The translations under genes and the position numbers were made by a program. The notes below the pieces were generated by a model, which worked only from the letters and a program-made list of their open reading frames with translations, did not search any database and was not told the DNA's origin. From Philonthus cognatus (Eukaryota; Arthropoda; Insecta; Coleoptera; Staphylinidae), in assembly GCA_932526585.2 (NCBI GenBank), contig OW052241.1:163313574-163377573 (forward strand): a stretch of DNA of 64,000 nucleotides. Direction: 5' to 3'. Of this stretch, positions 22,641 to 33,735 are shown piece after piece (within the stretch, counting starts at the first letter, position 1; the number at the start of each line of letters is the position of its first letter).

Positions 22641-23690
22641 TTCCATTTAAACGTAAAATAAACTAATTTTATGCGACTCTTGACAAGGTTAACATTTCAA
22701 AGATTTATAAATTGATATATTTTTCAGGCATATCCTTATAAAGTTTTGTATAGATATTAGGTAAACATTGTTCTTTTACAATATGTAAAATTTAAAATAG
22801 ACCCCATTAATAGCGAGTTATTTTCATCTGTCTATCAAAAAGTGCGTTACAATAACGCACTTTTTGATAGACAGATGATTAAACAATTAAGTACTCTGAT
22901 GAGTGAGTGTGCAAAATTATAAGAAGCGTAAGCTTATTTTCTCGAATTCAAATAGTTTTGAATTTGAATGTATCTTACTCTGATGAGTATGAGTATGAAT
23001 ATGATTATTCTGATGTGTACTACACGTAAATATTATAGGCATTCGTTCAATTTAGAACGAAGAAAATATTACAAACACTAATTGTTTAATTATTTCCAGT
23101 CTGATTAAATATTATATTATAAACACAAATATTTAATTATTTTCTTTCTGTTTAAAAACTGTAATCGTTTCTGACAAAATATTTCATCTCGTGCCATAAG
23201 CAACCCGTTTCTTGTTATTTGATAAAGAAGCGACAGTAATAAAGTCACGGCTTTATATTTATGTACGAGCCGGATAAAATCTCGCAACGTTAACTATATT
23301 AGATATAAATTCTCGGAGGCGCGTCCACGTCTCCAAAGTTCACGAGGGCGGAAAGGCTTTCATATATAAATAAATGCATTAATACTTTTTCTCTCGCCGG
23401 CGCTTTCGCGGATATGAAAATCGCCCGATGCAGACTAAATTTTATAACGATTGTGTTTTCTTTTTCTTGAGATTCTAATCTCGGAGAGATATCCAGAATT
23501 TGTATGCTTGTTTTTTATGAGATAAAAAGAGCATGTTTTTGTATTATTTGGAACCGTCTGCTTGATTTTTTTTAGTGGAAATAGTGTACTATTTTTTTAA
23601 AAGAAGACAGAAAAAAAACTAGAAATATTTTATATTTCATGCGCTATTCGCGTAAAACACTAAGCTATTGTGAAGTTTAAAAATAGACTT
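22641..23690. other. Array edge, small palindrome, then unique DNA
   Basis: 22641-22824 holds decayed satellite. 22825-22877 is a perfect palindrome (CATCTGTCTATCAAAAAGTG... and its complement around CAA) that reuses the satellite's CAAAAAGTGCG phrase in both orientations. 23160-23480 is a GC-balanced unique island without long frames. The rest is AT-rich. Confidence 0.6.
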
Positions 23691-23694
23691 TATC

Positions 23695-24010
23695 TTTAAT
23701 TTACAATAATATTTAGTTTAGAAAAGCCTCGTGAAAATTTGACAAATTTTCTGGACTTTTCTAAACTTGAAATTTTACTTCATGCGCCACGCGTATAAAA
23801 CACTAAAATATTTTGAAATTTATGTATATTTGAACCTGACTTAAAATCAGTGTTTTATACGCGTGGCGCATGAAGTAAAATTTCGAGTTTAGAAAAGCCC
23901 AGAAAATTTGTCTCGGGTCGCTGCGCGACCCTCGACAAATTTTCACGGGGCTTTTCTAACCTCGAAATTTTACTTCATGCTTAGTCTAGGAGTGGAAAAC
24001 ACTCGTTTTA
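23695..24010. repeat. Hairpin repeat cluster 4
   Basis: A partial copy at 23711-23785 (left arm worn, core deleted) and a full copy at 23868-23980 with the TCGCTGCGCGA core face each other across ATTTGAACCTGACTTAAAAT. Flanks are ACGCGTATAAAAC inside and TAGTCTAGGAGTGG outside. Confidence 0.85.
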
Positions 24011-24149
24011 AACTAATGTAATACGAATCAAATATGATCAAGTTTGTAGACAAAAACTACTTGAACATTGACAAATAGTTAAAGAATTTTAAAAAGAAGA
24101 CCTAAATTTACCATATTTACAGTTCGTTATATAATTTTAGTCAACTTCA

Positions 24150-24151
<2 letters not shown>

Positions 24152-24234
<83 letters not shown>
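24152..24234. repeat. (TA)n microsatellite
   Basis: About 41 uninterrupted AT/TA units. No LINE or transposon end was seen next to it. Confidence 0.95.
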
Positions 24235-24237
<3 letters not shown>

Positions 24238-24239
24238 GT

Positions 24240-24915
24240 ACTTATCATTTATTAGATTAATTTAATTTTTAGCTATTTATCTACGTACATGATAAACAGA
24301 AAACTTACGAAAACGATGTATAATATAATAGTGAATAAATTTAGGTATTTAGGTCTTGTGTGTAAAACTTTTTAGCGAATTTGCTTAATGACTGGTGGGT
24401 TTCAGTTTATGTATCCAAACAAAGTTGCACTCTCCGGATGTACACGTGCGACCTCGGCATCATCTACTAGTCCTCCACCCCAAAAAACTCATTTACCTCC
24501 GGCGCGCACTTTGCAAATTCGCAAAGTTTAATCTTGTTCGACAACTCCGGCATAATTTAATTCCAAGACTTTGATTACACGCCATCCTCCACGCCCGTTT
24601 GTTTACCATAACAAATCCCCTAATTTCTATAAGTTCCTCATCGGCGCAGCCGAACCCACCACCCCGAGGAAATCCAAATTCCGAAATTTGTATATTCGAT
24701 GGAACGCCAGCGTGGATTAGGGATGGGGAATTTGCTCGAAATCTAATTATCAAAAATGAATAAATTTATATGGCTATATCACAAACTTTAATCCGAACAC
24801 ACTGTTTGTGAGCAAATAAGCAACGCTTGAATAATGAAGCAGATACGTGCATATTTGGTTGCCTTTTATTAACTTAGTTTTATAGGCAACTTAACATACA
24901 TCACACATTAATAAT
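24240..24915. other. GC-balanced unique island
   Basis: 24420-24750 is non-repetitive and GC-balanced. An 86-codon open stretch on the minus strand (24493-24753) has no family resemblance and no splice or Kozak support, so I do not call it a gene. Possible conserved non-coding DNA. Confidence 0.35.
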
Positions 24916-24920
24916 CACGT

Positions 24921-25345
24921 GATGCGCGAAGCGGCCAAACCAAATTTTCAGGCTTTTCTAAACTCGAAATTTTACTTCATGCGCCACGCGTATTAAACAC
25001 TGAAAACACTGAAATATTGTGAACGAGTAAACTTCGCTTAAAATCAGCGTTTTATACGCGTGGCGCATGAAGTAAAATTTCGAGTTTAGAAAAGCCTGAA
25101 AATTTGGTTTGGTCGCTCCGCGCTTCGCGCTACGCGACCAAACCAAATTTTCAGGCTTTTCTAAACTCGAAATTTTACTTCATGCTTAGTCTGGGAGTGG
25201 AAAACACTGGTTTAAACTTAAAATTGACCTCTTTACAGAAAACAACAAATATTTAAAAATCTACAACACATAATTGGGACATGTATACTAAAAAGAAAAA
25301 CTCCCTGTATGTATACTAAAAAGAAAAATTTCCTGTATGTTATGT
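24921..25345. repeat. Hairpin repeat cluster 5 with bordering CTCCCTGTATGT motif
   Basis: A half copy (24921-24982, right arm) and a full copy (25065-25185) with the GGTTTGGTCGC...GCGACCAAACC core. The outer flank runs from TTAGTCTGGGAGTGG to 25345, with AGAAAAACTCCCTGTATGT at ~25291 and a near-copy AAAAATTTCCTGTATGT at ~25324. The same motif borders copies at 6.05, 36.4, 48.1 and 54.45 kb. Confidence 0.85.
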
Positions 25346-26126
25346 TTTTCTAATTTAACCTAAAATTAATAAATTTATCAAATCAATATTTTGTGTAGCC
25401 TAATTTAGCACATTGCTGTGATGTCGGCATCTTGCTTGAAACTATTTGATCCCACTGGGCCAATGAAACAGATGACGATAATAATTGATTTTCTTTTTTT
25501 ATCTATTTTTCAGTTATTTATTTAGCAACCTTTAAACTATTTTATGAGATAAAATTGTAGTTATCCACTAGAACAGTAGCTATTGTTGATTTATTTATAC
25601 TAGTAAAAAAACTGCCTATTTTACAAAAAATATGCCTATTGTTTTATTGACTCAGCAAACGGTTTTTGTTGCACTGTGAACCAATACAATCGCAATTTTT
25701 ATTGTAATCGAAACTGGCCCCATTGGGATGGGAAGCAAATATTTGTCCCAATTAATTTCAAAATCGAATCGGCCGGTTCACGCCTGCCTGGTGTGATAAA
25801 AAAGCAATAATTGGTCGATGCGTCCGAAAAAACAAAAAAACTGTAGAATAGTTAACAAAAAAATAGCCTGCAATTTTTTTTTCTCGATCTAGGGGTGAAA
25901 ATCCCCCTTTCCTGACGCGCATTACGCGTGTCCTAACTTTGATGTTTAATTAAGCGCTAATATTGATTCACGTCCGCAAGGATTAACCTGCTCATTTGAC
26001 CAGGATTTGTGTTTCAGAGCGTGCGTTTAGCACACACACATACAAAATGCGTTCACTGACAGAGAGGCCAAACGTTTGTATTTACTCGCGTGTATTTATT
26101 ATGGATAATGAATGAATCAAAAGGTG
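25346..26126. other. Unique DNA, no gene recognised
   Basis: AT-rich with a more balanced part at 25690-25790 and 25880-26030. No reading frames or repeats identified. Confidence 0.35.
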
Positions 26127-26776
26127 GTGAACTGAGACTGAACTGAGACTGAACTGAGACTGAACTGAGACTGAACTGAGACTGAACTGAGACTGAACTG
26201 AGACTGAACTGAGACTGAACTGAGACTGAACTGAGACTGAACTGAGACTGAACTGAGACTGAACTGAGACTGAACTGAGACTGAACTGAGACTGAACTGA
26301 GACTGAACTGAGACTGAACAGAGACTGAACTGAGACTGAACTGAGACTGAACTGAGACTGAACTGAGACTGAACTGAGACTGAACTGAGACTGAACTGAG
26401 ACTGAACTGAGACTGAACTGAGACTGAACTGAGACTGAACTGAGACTGAACTGAGACTGAACTGAGACTGAACTGAGACTGAACTGAGACTGAACTGAGA
26501 CTGAACTGAGACTGAACTGAGACTGAACTGAGACTGAACTGAGACTGAACTGAGACTGAACTGAGACTGAACTGACACTGAACTGAGACTGAACTGAGAC
26601 TGAACTGAGACTGAACTGAGACTGAACTGAGACTGAACTGAGACTGAACTGAGACTGGACTGAGACTGGACTGAGACTGAACTGAGACTGAACTGAGACT
26701 GAACTGAGACTGAACTGAGACTGAACTGAGACTGAACTGAACTGAACTGAGACTGAACTGAGACTGAACTGAACTC
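26127..26776. repeat. 11-bp minisatellite, about 58 copies
   Basis: Unit CTGAACTGAGA repeated nearly without variation; exceptions are an ACAGAG unit near 26317, a GACACTG unit near 26573, two GGACTG units near 26656-26675 and a compressed stretch near 26735-26750. Because the unit is 11 bp and its complement lacks stops, all minus-strand frames are open. This gives an apparent 260-codon protein of VSVQSQFSLSS repeats (26053-26835). No promoter, splice site or codon evidence supports translation. Confidence 0.97.
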
Positions 26777-26844
26777 AACGTTACGTCATTCTCATCGTCG
26801 TCGAAACTAGTTGGAATAAAGAAAGCATGTTGCACACTTTAAAC

Positions 26845-26935
26845 ATAATATATAAAATTACGAAATAATTATTCGTGAAAATTAAGACATTGCTTGCATT
26901 TTCACGAATAACGTTTTTGTAATTTTATATATTAT
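26845..26935. repeat. Fold-back repeat, 38-bp arms
   Basis: ATAATATATAAAATTACGAA (left arm from 26845) pairs with TTTGTAATTTTATATATTAT (right arm to 26935) around a 15-bp loop. Small MITE-like palindrome next to the minisatellite. Confidence 0.8.
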
Positions 26936-27726
26936 AAGAAACCCATTCAAGATATTTTTACTATAACATATTTTAGGACTAACAGATATTTACGTATAGA
27001 AAACAAGAGGTATTTAGTAATTTCCAACGCATATCCGTTTCAACACTCCATCTAAAATTCCCCATAGCCATTTGAGCGCGCAAAGGGCCAAAGTTGAACC
27101 AGACCGAGCTCTCTGAAGGGCGGATGCTTGTGTCTTCTTGCTGCAAGACCGTGACGTGCCAGATGTGCAAACTGCAAACTCCCAACTGCACTATTATAGC
27201 GTCCTGTAAGTGCGCTTTCCTTTTGTAATATCTCGTCACAACTCCAAGAGGACTAATATGCGCTGTTCAACCTTCTCTGAATTTCGGGAACGGGAGATCG
27301 TAATCGCCGATCCGCAAAACGGAAATCCGGCATTAAGGATTTTATCTGCAAATCGAGCCCCAGATACGGAAAGGGCCCTAGTTTTAACGATGATTACTTC
27401 AATAGGTTCAAAGGGCCATTCCTAGGTGATATTAACGAATTATAGGGGAGTAGCTGAGGGGAAAAGGGATTAGCTAATTATCTTCTCTTGTACCGGAAAA
27501 TCCCGTGTGTGTATTCTAGAAAGGGACCAATTTTTCCAGAGTTAATTAATATAAGTGTATAAACTAGGAATTGTAAATTTACCGACTTGTTCAATTATAG
27601 GTAATTCGGAAAATTTGTTAATTGAAAACGAATTACCAATAATTTACCACAATATCGTTGTTTTAACGGGTGGCTCATTATATACTTAAAAAACGGTGAT
27701 GTGTCCATCATAGCACGTTCCCTGTC
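26936..27726. other. GC-balanced unique island
   Basis: 26990-27430 is non-repetitive and GC-balanced; open stretches on both strands (86 and 71 codons) show no known family. I regard it as possible conserved regulatory DNA. 27430-27726 is AT-rich with nothing recognised. Confidence 0.35.
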
Positions 27727-27734
27727 ATTTAAAC

Positions 27735-27958
27735 CAGTGGTCTCCAAACTACGGCCCGCGGGCCAAATCCGGCCCGCGACTTGCATGAATTCGGCCCGCG
27801 ATTGTTTGTAATTTTTTTTGTAAATGTCATATTTTGAAATATTGTAACAATTGTTCCTTAAATTTTTCATAATTTTATAAAATTAATCGGATCTTGGCCG
27901 ACTTTAATATGTAGAATTGTATTTGTGGCCTGCGAAGAAGATAGTTTGGAGACCCAGG
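27735..27958 (+). mobile_element. 224-bp hAT-type MITE, copy 3
   Basis: Same 224-bp element as at 3775 and 5001, with the 8-bp duplication ATTTAAAC (27727-27734) and ATTTAAGC (27959-27966), one base apart. Ends CAGTGGTCTCC and GGAGACCCAGG. Confidence 0.92.
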
Positions 27959-28029
27959 ATTTAAGCAATCGATAATTAATATACTTAATCTATTTTATTT
28001 GTCAATTAGTTAAAGACCAATTTACATTA

Positions 28030-28195
28030 AATCAGTGTTTAATACGCATGGCGCATGAAGTAAAATTTCGAGTTTAGAAAAGCCTAATTTGGCTCGGTCG
28101 CTCCGTTTCGCTACGCGCCCGAGCCAAATTTTCAAGCTTTTCTAAATTCGAAATTTTACTTCATGCTTAATCTGGGAGTGGAAACCCTCGTTAGG
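28030..28195. repeat. Hairpin repeat, single copy (third core type)
   Basis: Hairpin 28053-28166 with the core TTGGCTCGGTCGCTCC...CGAGCCAA. Left flank AATACGCATGGC, right flank TTAATCTGGGAGTGG. The core differs from the other types on both arms in a matching way. Confidence 0.85.
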
Positions 28196-28511
28196 CGATC
28201 AATCAGACACTTATTTTACAGTTAGAATTATAAATTTGATTTATATTTCATCATATAGTAAGAAAATTAAATTATCTCGACGCATTATCCTAAAATAATT
28301 AGCCAAAGATAAAATTATGCAATAAAATCAACGACTTTAGGAGAATGTTTTCTTTGAAATAATCGTAATAAATTAAAATTGTATACTATCAACGTGAAGT
28401 TTACAGAATTTACTTAAAATTAATTACACTTTCATCTTATAAAAAGAAAATTAAATTATCTTGCCACTTTTTCATAAAATAGTCAGCCAAAGTTGAAATT
28501 ATGCAATACAA

Positions 28512-29275
28512 TTTTTTTATTTATTTTATTTATTTATTTAACGGAAAATCCATTTTACAAATTAATATTTAATTAAATCTAATTACTACAACAACAACAA
28601 AAATTTAATACAAATAATACAATAATAAAATATAAATATAATATAATATAAATTGAACTTATTAAACTAAGAAAAATTACAAATATTTATTCGCTTAAGT
28701 CTTGCCATGAATTGTGAGGGTGAGAAAGAGTTGAAAATGTCAAAGTTTGGATGTACAGATAATGTATTGGCTGTTCGCATAAACCTTGAAAATGGGCTAT
28801 TATATCCGTAATTTGTCTTATGAAGTTGAAGACGAAATATAGGTAAATGTCTAGTTGGGCGATTGGTTAAATTAATACTGAAATTAATTTGTGATAAAAG
28901 ATATGGACAATTAACAGCATTACAAATTAATTTATGAAAAAACAGCAAGTCGGCATACACCCGGCGGCAACATAGTTTATCAATACATTGTTCCGATGAT
29001 AATATCTCTAAATTTGTGCTAGAATCGAACCCTAACTTGTACGCAAGCACCTTTAAAAATTTGTTTTGTACGTTTTCCAAAGCACTGATATAAACGCGTT
29101 GTGATGGTGCCCATACACAAGATCCATACTCTAGATGAGAACGTACAAAAGCGAAATAAACCCGTTTAAATGCTGCTGGCGACAAGTCCTTAGCCATTAT
29201 TTTTATATAACCCAACATTTTCAAAGATCGATTACAAATTGCGTTAATATGACTGGCAAAACATAATTTCCTATC
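28512..29275 (-). mobile_element. 5'-truncated LINE inserted in satellite B
   Basis: On the minus strand the element ends in an AAATAAATAAATAAA-type tail (plus strand 28512-28540), preceded by an AT-rich 3' UTR and the RT C-terminus. Both sides are satellite B sequence, so the insertion postdates the array. Confidence 0.85.
28667..29224 (-). pseudogene. Reverse transcriptase C-terminal region
   Basis: 185 codons without a stop, from MLGYIKIMAKDLSPAAFKRV through VRSHLEYGSCVWAPSQ and ALENVQNKFLKVLAYKLG to SRFMRTANTLSVHPNFDIFN. This is the thumb and C-terminal region of CR1/jockey-like RTs; palm and catalytic motifs are absent through 5' truncation. The frame is clean, so the insertion is young or lightly decayed. 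Confidence 0.88.
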
Positions 29276-30208
29276 AAAATTAATTATTTTAGGGGAATGT
29301 TATCATTAAAGAAAATTGTAAAAATTTAAAATGTATTACCATCAACGTGAAATTTACAGAATTTACGTAAAATTGATTGCACTTACATCTTATAAAAAGA
29401 AAATGAAGTTATCTCGCCACGTTTTCTAAAAATCTTCAGCCAAATTTGAAATTATGCAATAAAATTATTGATTTTTGGAAAATGTTCACTTTGAAAAAAT
29501 TGTAAAAAATAAAACTTGTATACCATCAACGTAAACTTTACAGAATTTACTTAAATTTGCTTACACTTCCATCTTATAAAAATAAAATAAAATAATCTTG
29601 CCACTTTTTCAAAAAATCTTTAGCCAAAGTTGAAATTATGCAATAAAATTAATTATTTTGGGGGAATGTTATCATTGAAAAAAATTGTAAAAATTTAAAA
29701 TGTTATACCATCAACGTGAAATTTACAGAATTTACGTAAAATTAATTGGACTTACATCTATAAAAAGAACATGAAGTTATCTTGCCACGTTTTCTAAAAA
29801 TCTTCAGCCAAAATTGAAATTATGCAATAAAATTATTGATTTTTAGAAAATGTTTACATTGAAAAAATTGTAAAAAATTAAACTTGTATACCATCAACGT
29901 AAACTTTACAGAATTTACTTAAAATTTATTACACTTTCATCTTATAAAAAGAAAATTAAATTATCTTGCCACTTTTTCATAAAATCTTTAGCCAAAGTTG
30001 AAATTATACAATAAAATTAATTAAACATTAAAAGTGCGATTCTTTTCGCAATCTACAACAAGTTAGTCTTACAAAGACTATATCAAACACTCATTGAAAT
30101 AACTACTTCCCGGGCTAATACCCCGACGGACATTGAATTATACAACAAGTGTTTGCTGTTACATACAGTAACCTACTGCAAATGTAACAATTTGGGTCAA
30201 ATTATTTA

Positions 30209-30262
30209 GGCCATCTATAGACGCGTTTCGAGATATATCTCTCCTCAGTATAGCTTTGCCAT
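30209..30262 (-). ncRNA. Type I hammerhead motif, left half of the inverted pair
   Basis: On the minus strand: CTATA, core CTGAGGA (30242-30248; the fifth core base is variable in hammerheads), stem II GAGA-TATA-TCTC, GAAA (30226-30229), ACGCGTC, TATAG. All invariant core bases are present. Confidence 0.75.
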
Positions 30263-30437
30263 TCCCTCTAAACAATTTGACACCTTAGACTGGCGGTCAC
30301 GTTACCGTGCAAACATTAGTAGTAGCACTTTTAATGTTTGAAGTATTCTGCAACCAAGAATTGGTTTATATTATATTATACTAATGTTTGAACGGTAACG
30401 TGACCGCCAGTCTAAGGTGTCAAATTGTTTAGAGGGA

Positions 30438-30491
30438 ATGGCAAAGCTATACTGAGGAGAGATAAATCTCAAAACGCGTCTATAGATGGCC
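30438..30491 (+). ncRNA. Degenerate hammerhead motif, right half of the inverted pair
   Basis: Core CTGAGGA (30452-30458), stem II GAGA/TCTC, but the conserved GAAA reads AAAA (30471-30474). That G is essential in known hammerheads, so this copy should not cleave. Confidence 0.75.
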
Positions 30492-31284
30492 TGAATAATT
30501 TGACCCAAATTGTTACATTTGCAGTAGGTTACTGTATGTAACAGCAAACACTTGTTGTATAATTCAATGTCCGTCGGGGTATTAGCCCGGGAAGTAGTTG
30601 TTTCAATGAGTGTTTGATATAGTCTTTGTAAGACGAACTTGTTGTAGATTGCGAAAAGAATCGCACTTTTAATGTTTGAAGTATTCTGCAACCAAGAATT
30701 GGCAATTTCATTTATACTAAAAAAATTAATTATTTTGGGGGAATGTTATAATTGAAAAAAACTGTAATAATATAAAATTTTATACCATCAACGTGAAATT
30801 TACAGAATTCACGTAAAATTGATTGCACTTACATCTTATATAAGAAAGTTAAGTTATCTTGCAACGTTTTCTAAAAATCTTCAGCCAAAGTCGAAATTAT
30901 GCAATAAAATTAATGATTTTTGAAAAATGTTTATTCTGAAAATATTGTAAAAAATAAAACTTGTGTACCACCAACGTGAAATTTACAAAATTTACTTAGA
31001 ATTGATCGCACATACATCTTATAAAAAGAAAACTTAATTATCTCGCCATGTTTTTTTTAATATTCAGTCAAATTTCAAATTATGCAATAAAATCAACGAT
31101 TTTAGGGGAATGTTTTTTTAAATTATTGTAAAAAATTGAGAATTTACATGAAAATTAATAAACTTCAAATGATTATTATTGAAATGTTTATTTCTTTACT
31201 GCATATTCTAAAAATATTAATTCAAAGATAAAATTTATTTGATTTATCTTTATTTGATTAAAATTAATATCGACTTTCTGCAAA

Positions 31285-31425
31285 CAATTTGTCTCATTGA
31301 GACAAGTCTCCAAATATTCATTGAAACAACTACTTCTCGAGCTAATACCCGACAGATATTGAATTATTCAATGAATTTTGAGTTACACGACAGCTTTAAT
31401 TTTGTAAATATTCTGCAAACTATTG
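31285..31425 (-). mobile_element. Degraded fragment of the ribozyme element
   Basis: ATTCATTGAAACAACTACTT, then GAGCTAATACCCGACAG and ATTGAATTATTCAA, follow the same order as in the left half of the 30-kb element (outside the ribozyme core). No hammerhead core remains. Confidence 0.6.
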
Positions 31426-31539
31426 ACAAACTCAATTTTTCTTTATGTTAAATTTTCTTTATGTTTATTTGATTAAATTAAATTCCATTTATTTTGAATG
31501 ATCCCTGATTGTTTGCAGTTTTATTTCTGATCGATCGTC

Positions 31540-31745
31540 TAACGAGGGTTTCCACTCCCAGGTTAAGCATGAAGTAAAATTAAGAGTTTAGAAAAGCCTG
31601 TAACTTTGGATTTGACGGGGCGCGCGACCGCTCTGGCAAAATAAATTTCACAATATTTCAGTATTTTATACCCGTGGTGCATGAAGTAAAATTCCAAGTT
31701 TAGAAAAGCCTTCAAATTTGATTTGGTCGCTCCGCTTCTCAGAAA
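31540..31745. repeat. Two damaged hairpin repeat copies
   Basis: Left arms only: 31567-31630 (core GGATTTGACGGGGCGCGCGA type) and 31679-31738 (TTTGGTCGCTCCGCTTCT). Flanks TTCCACTCCCAGG and ATACCCGTGGTGC match the family. Right arms are lost. Confidence 0.75.
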
Positions 31746-32383
31746 AACAACGAATTCCTTAAATTCTATGATAAAAGTCTACAGGCTCATGTTCTATTTA
31801 CATAATCATTCTATATTTTTTGTTTAATTCGTTTGAAATGTGTGCAGAAGATAATTAACATTTAAGGTTGTGACTTTTCAGGACGAAGGGCCTGACCCGT
31901 AAAAATGGCAGTCTCGGCGCCCCATCGTCTAAATTAATATTGGCCGTAGGTTAAATTCATTTCGCCCCGTTTTCAGCTCGGCAAACTTTCCTACTCCGGA
32001 AAAATTCTATTTGACTGCGCTCTAATTGAAAACGTGCGATTCGCTTCCATGAAAAATTATTGTTGCCGGTGATTACAATTAAGGGGTCCCCCGTGTTTGC
32101 ATTGTTACTTTGTGTAATCGGAAATCAATGTATTAAATCGGATTCAATTCATACTAACAAACAAACAAAAGAAAACTTATTCAAGAATCATTTAAGTAGT
32201 ATGTGAGTTGAATTTGTATGTCTCAAAAAACAGTATTTATTTCCATTATTACAGAAGTCTCTAAATAAGCTTAGTATTTCTCGAAGGGTCATACAATAAT
32301 TGTTATGAATTTTGATTTATATGGTAAAATAATTTCTTACTTAACCCGTGGTGAAACATATTTAATTTATAGTAGAACTTTGA
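31746..32383. other. Unique DNA including a GC-balanced island
   Basis: 31885-32120 is GC-balanced and non-repetitive (possible conserved non-coding DNA). The remainder is AT-rich with no feature. Confidence 0.35.
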
Positions 32384-33735
32384 TGTAGATATTAAGTCGA
32401 CGGCCTATGGTCTAGTATCTCTACAAACTATAGTCCAAAGCCTAGACTATAGTGAACTCTCAGCGGTCTAGAGACTATAATTTAGCCTGTCTTGAGACGA
32501 ATCTACAACCTATAGTTTAGACTTTCTAGAAAGGAGTCTACAGACTATTGTCCAGAGTCCAGACTATAGTCATTAGGCACTAGGCTGTCTAGAAACTGTA
32601 GTTTAAACGGTCTATGGACGAATCTACAGCCTATAGTCAAGACTCTAGTTTCGAATTTCGGTTGCTTCCTTAAATACCAGGTCTAGTGTTGAGGCTTGAG
32701 TCTCGAGTTAAGCATCTAGAATCTAAAATGTAAGCTATCTCTAGATAGCCTACATTTTAGATTCTCAATGCACAGAGCTTAGAGATTGGAATGTAGATAT
32801 TAGAGTCGACAGATTTTGGTCTAGTCTCACTAGAGACGAATCTACAAACTATGGTCTATTCTCTCTAGAGACTACAGACTATAGTTCAGAGCTTAGAATA
32901 TAGTAGACTCTCGGATGTCTAGAGCCTATAATCTAGCCCAACTTGAGATGAATCTACAGCCTATAGATTAGACTCCAGCTGAAAATTTAGGTCGCTTCCT
33001 TAAAAACTAGGTCTAGTGTTTAGGCTTTAGAGTCTCCAGTTAAGCAACTACAATCTAAAATGTAGGCTATCTCTAGATAGCCTACATTTTTCGATTCTAG
33101 ATGCACAGAGCTTAGAGATTAGAATGTAGATATTAGAGTCGACAGACTTTAGTCTCTCTGGAGACGAATCGACAGACTATGGTCTATTCTCTCTAGAGAC
33201 GAGTCTACAGACTATAGTCCAGAGCTTAGACTATAGTAAATTCTCGGATGTCTAGGGACAATAATCTAGCCTGTCTTGAGACAAATCTAGAGCCTAGTCT
33301 AGACTCCAGCTTAAAATTTAGGTCGCTTCCTTAAAAACTAGGTCTAGTGTTTAGGCTTTAGAGTCTTGAGTTTAGTATCTAAAATCTTAAATCTAGAGTT
33401 AAGACTCCGAAAAACTAGAAACTAGGCTTGATACTAAGTTCCAAAGACTAGTCTTCATTCTAGAGTTTTGTCTCCATTACCTAGTCTAGAACTGAAACTG
33501 TATAGGGTCTACAATCTAGAGTCTAGATTGACCACCATCAGAGCTTGAAGCACCTAGAATACTGAACTGTTTCTAGAGACTCTAGTTTAGAGTATAGCTC
33601 GTGCTTTAAGTCCAGTGTTTAGAAATGTTAGATTATAAAGTGTAGAAAGTGAATGCTAGTGTCAATGTCCATCGCCTAGAGTTTAGTTTAAAGATCACTC
33701 TTTAAATATTAGAGACTGAAGTCTATAGTTAAGAG
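32384..33735. repeat. CTAG-rich tandem repeat with internal palindromes
   Basis: The phrase TGTAGATATTA(G)AGTCGACAG starts units at 32384, 32793 and 33126 (units ~409 and ~333 bp, then decay to ~33735). The units are full of CTAG and of the palindrome GACTATAGTC (TCTACAGACTATAGTCC and variants). AAAATGTAGGCTAT-CTCTAG-ATAGCCTACATTTT, a stem with 14-bp arms, occurs at 32725-32758 (one mismatch) and 33057-33090 (perfect). No coding; the family is unknown to me. Confidence 0.85.

Larger units (their letters stand above)
30023..30721. mobile_element. Inverted (head-to-head) pair of hammerhead retroelements
   Basis: Flanked by the 10-bp duplication AAAATTAATT (30013-30022 and 30722-30731) in satellite B. 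The left half is the complement of the 16-kb ribozyme element and the right half is the direct copy, joined near 30330-30385. Both halves end with the AATCGCACTTTTAATGTTT terminal phrase. The whole 699 bp was therefore inserted as one inverted dimer. Confidence 0.8.
28222..31165. repeat. Satellite array B, ~182-bp unit, interrupted twice
   Basis: Phrases GAAATTATGCAATAAAATTA, CCATCAACGTGAAATTTACA and TTATCTTGCCAC recur every ~180 bp at about 28.3, 28.5, 29.45, 29.63, 29.82, 30.0, 30.9 and 31.08 kb. The sequence is unrelated to array A although the period is the same. A LINE (28512-29275) and an inverted ribozyme element (30023-30721) are inserted in it; removing them restores a continuous array. 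Confidence 0.92.

Noticed and set aside
22895..23010. CTGATGAG words at 22897 and 22983 as hammerhead cores
   Set aside because: No GAAA at proper distance and no stems.
24493..24753. 86-codon minus-strand gene
   Set aside because: No family resemblance, no splice or start support; lies in a GC-balanced unique island where chance frames are longer.
26117..26578. Second repetitive open frame inside the first
   Set aside because: The 11-bp unit has no stop on that strand in any frame, so openness carries no information.
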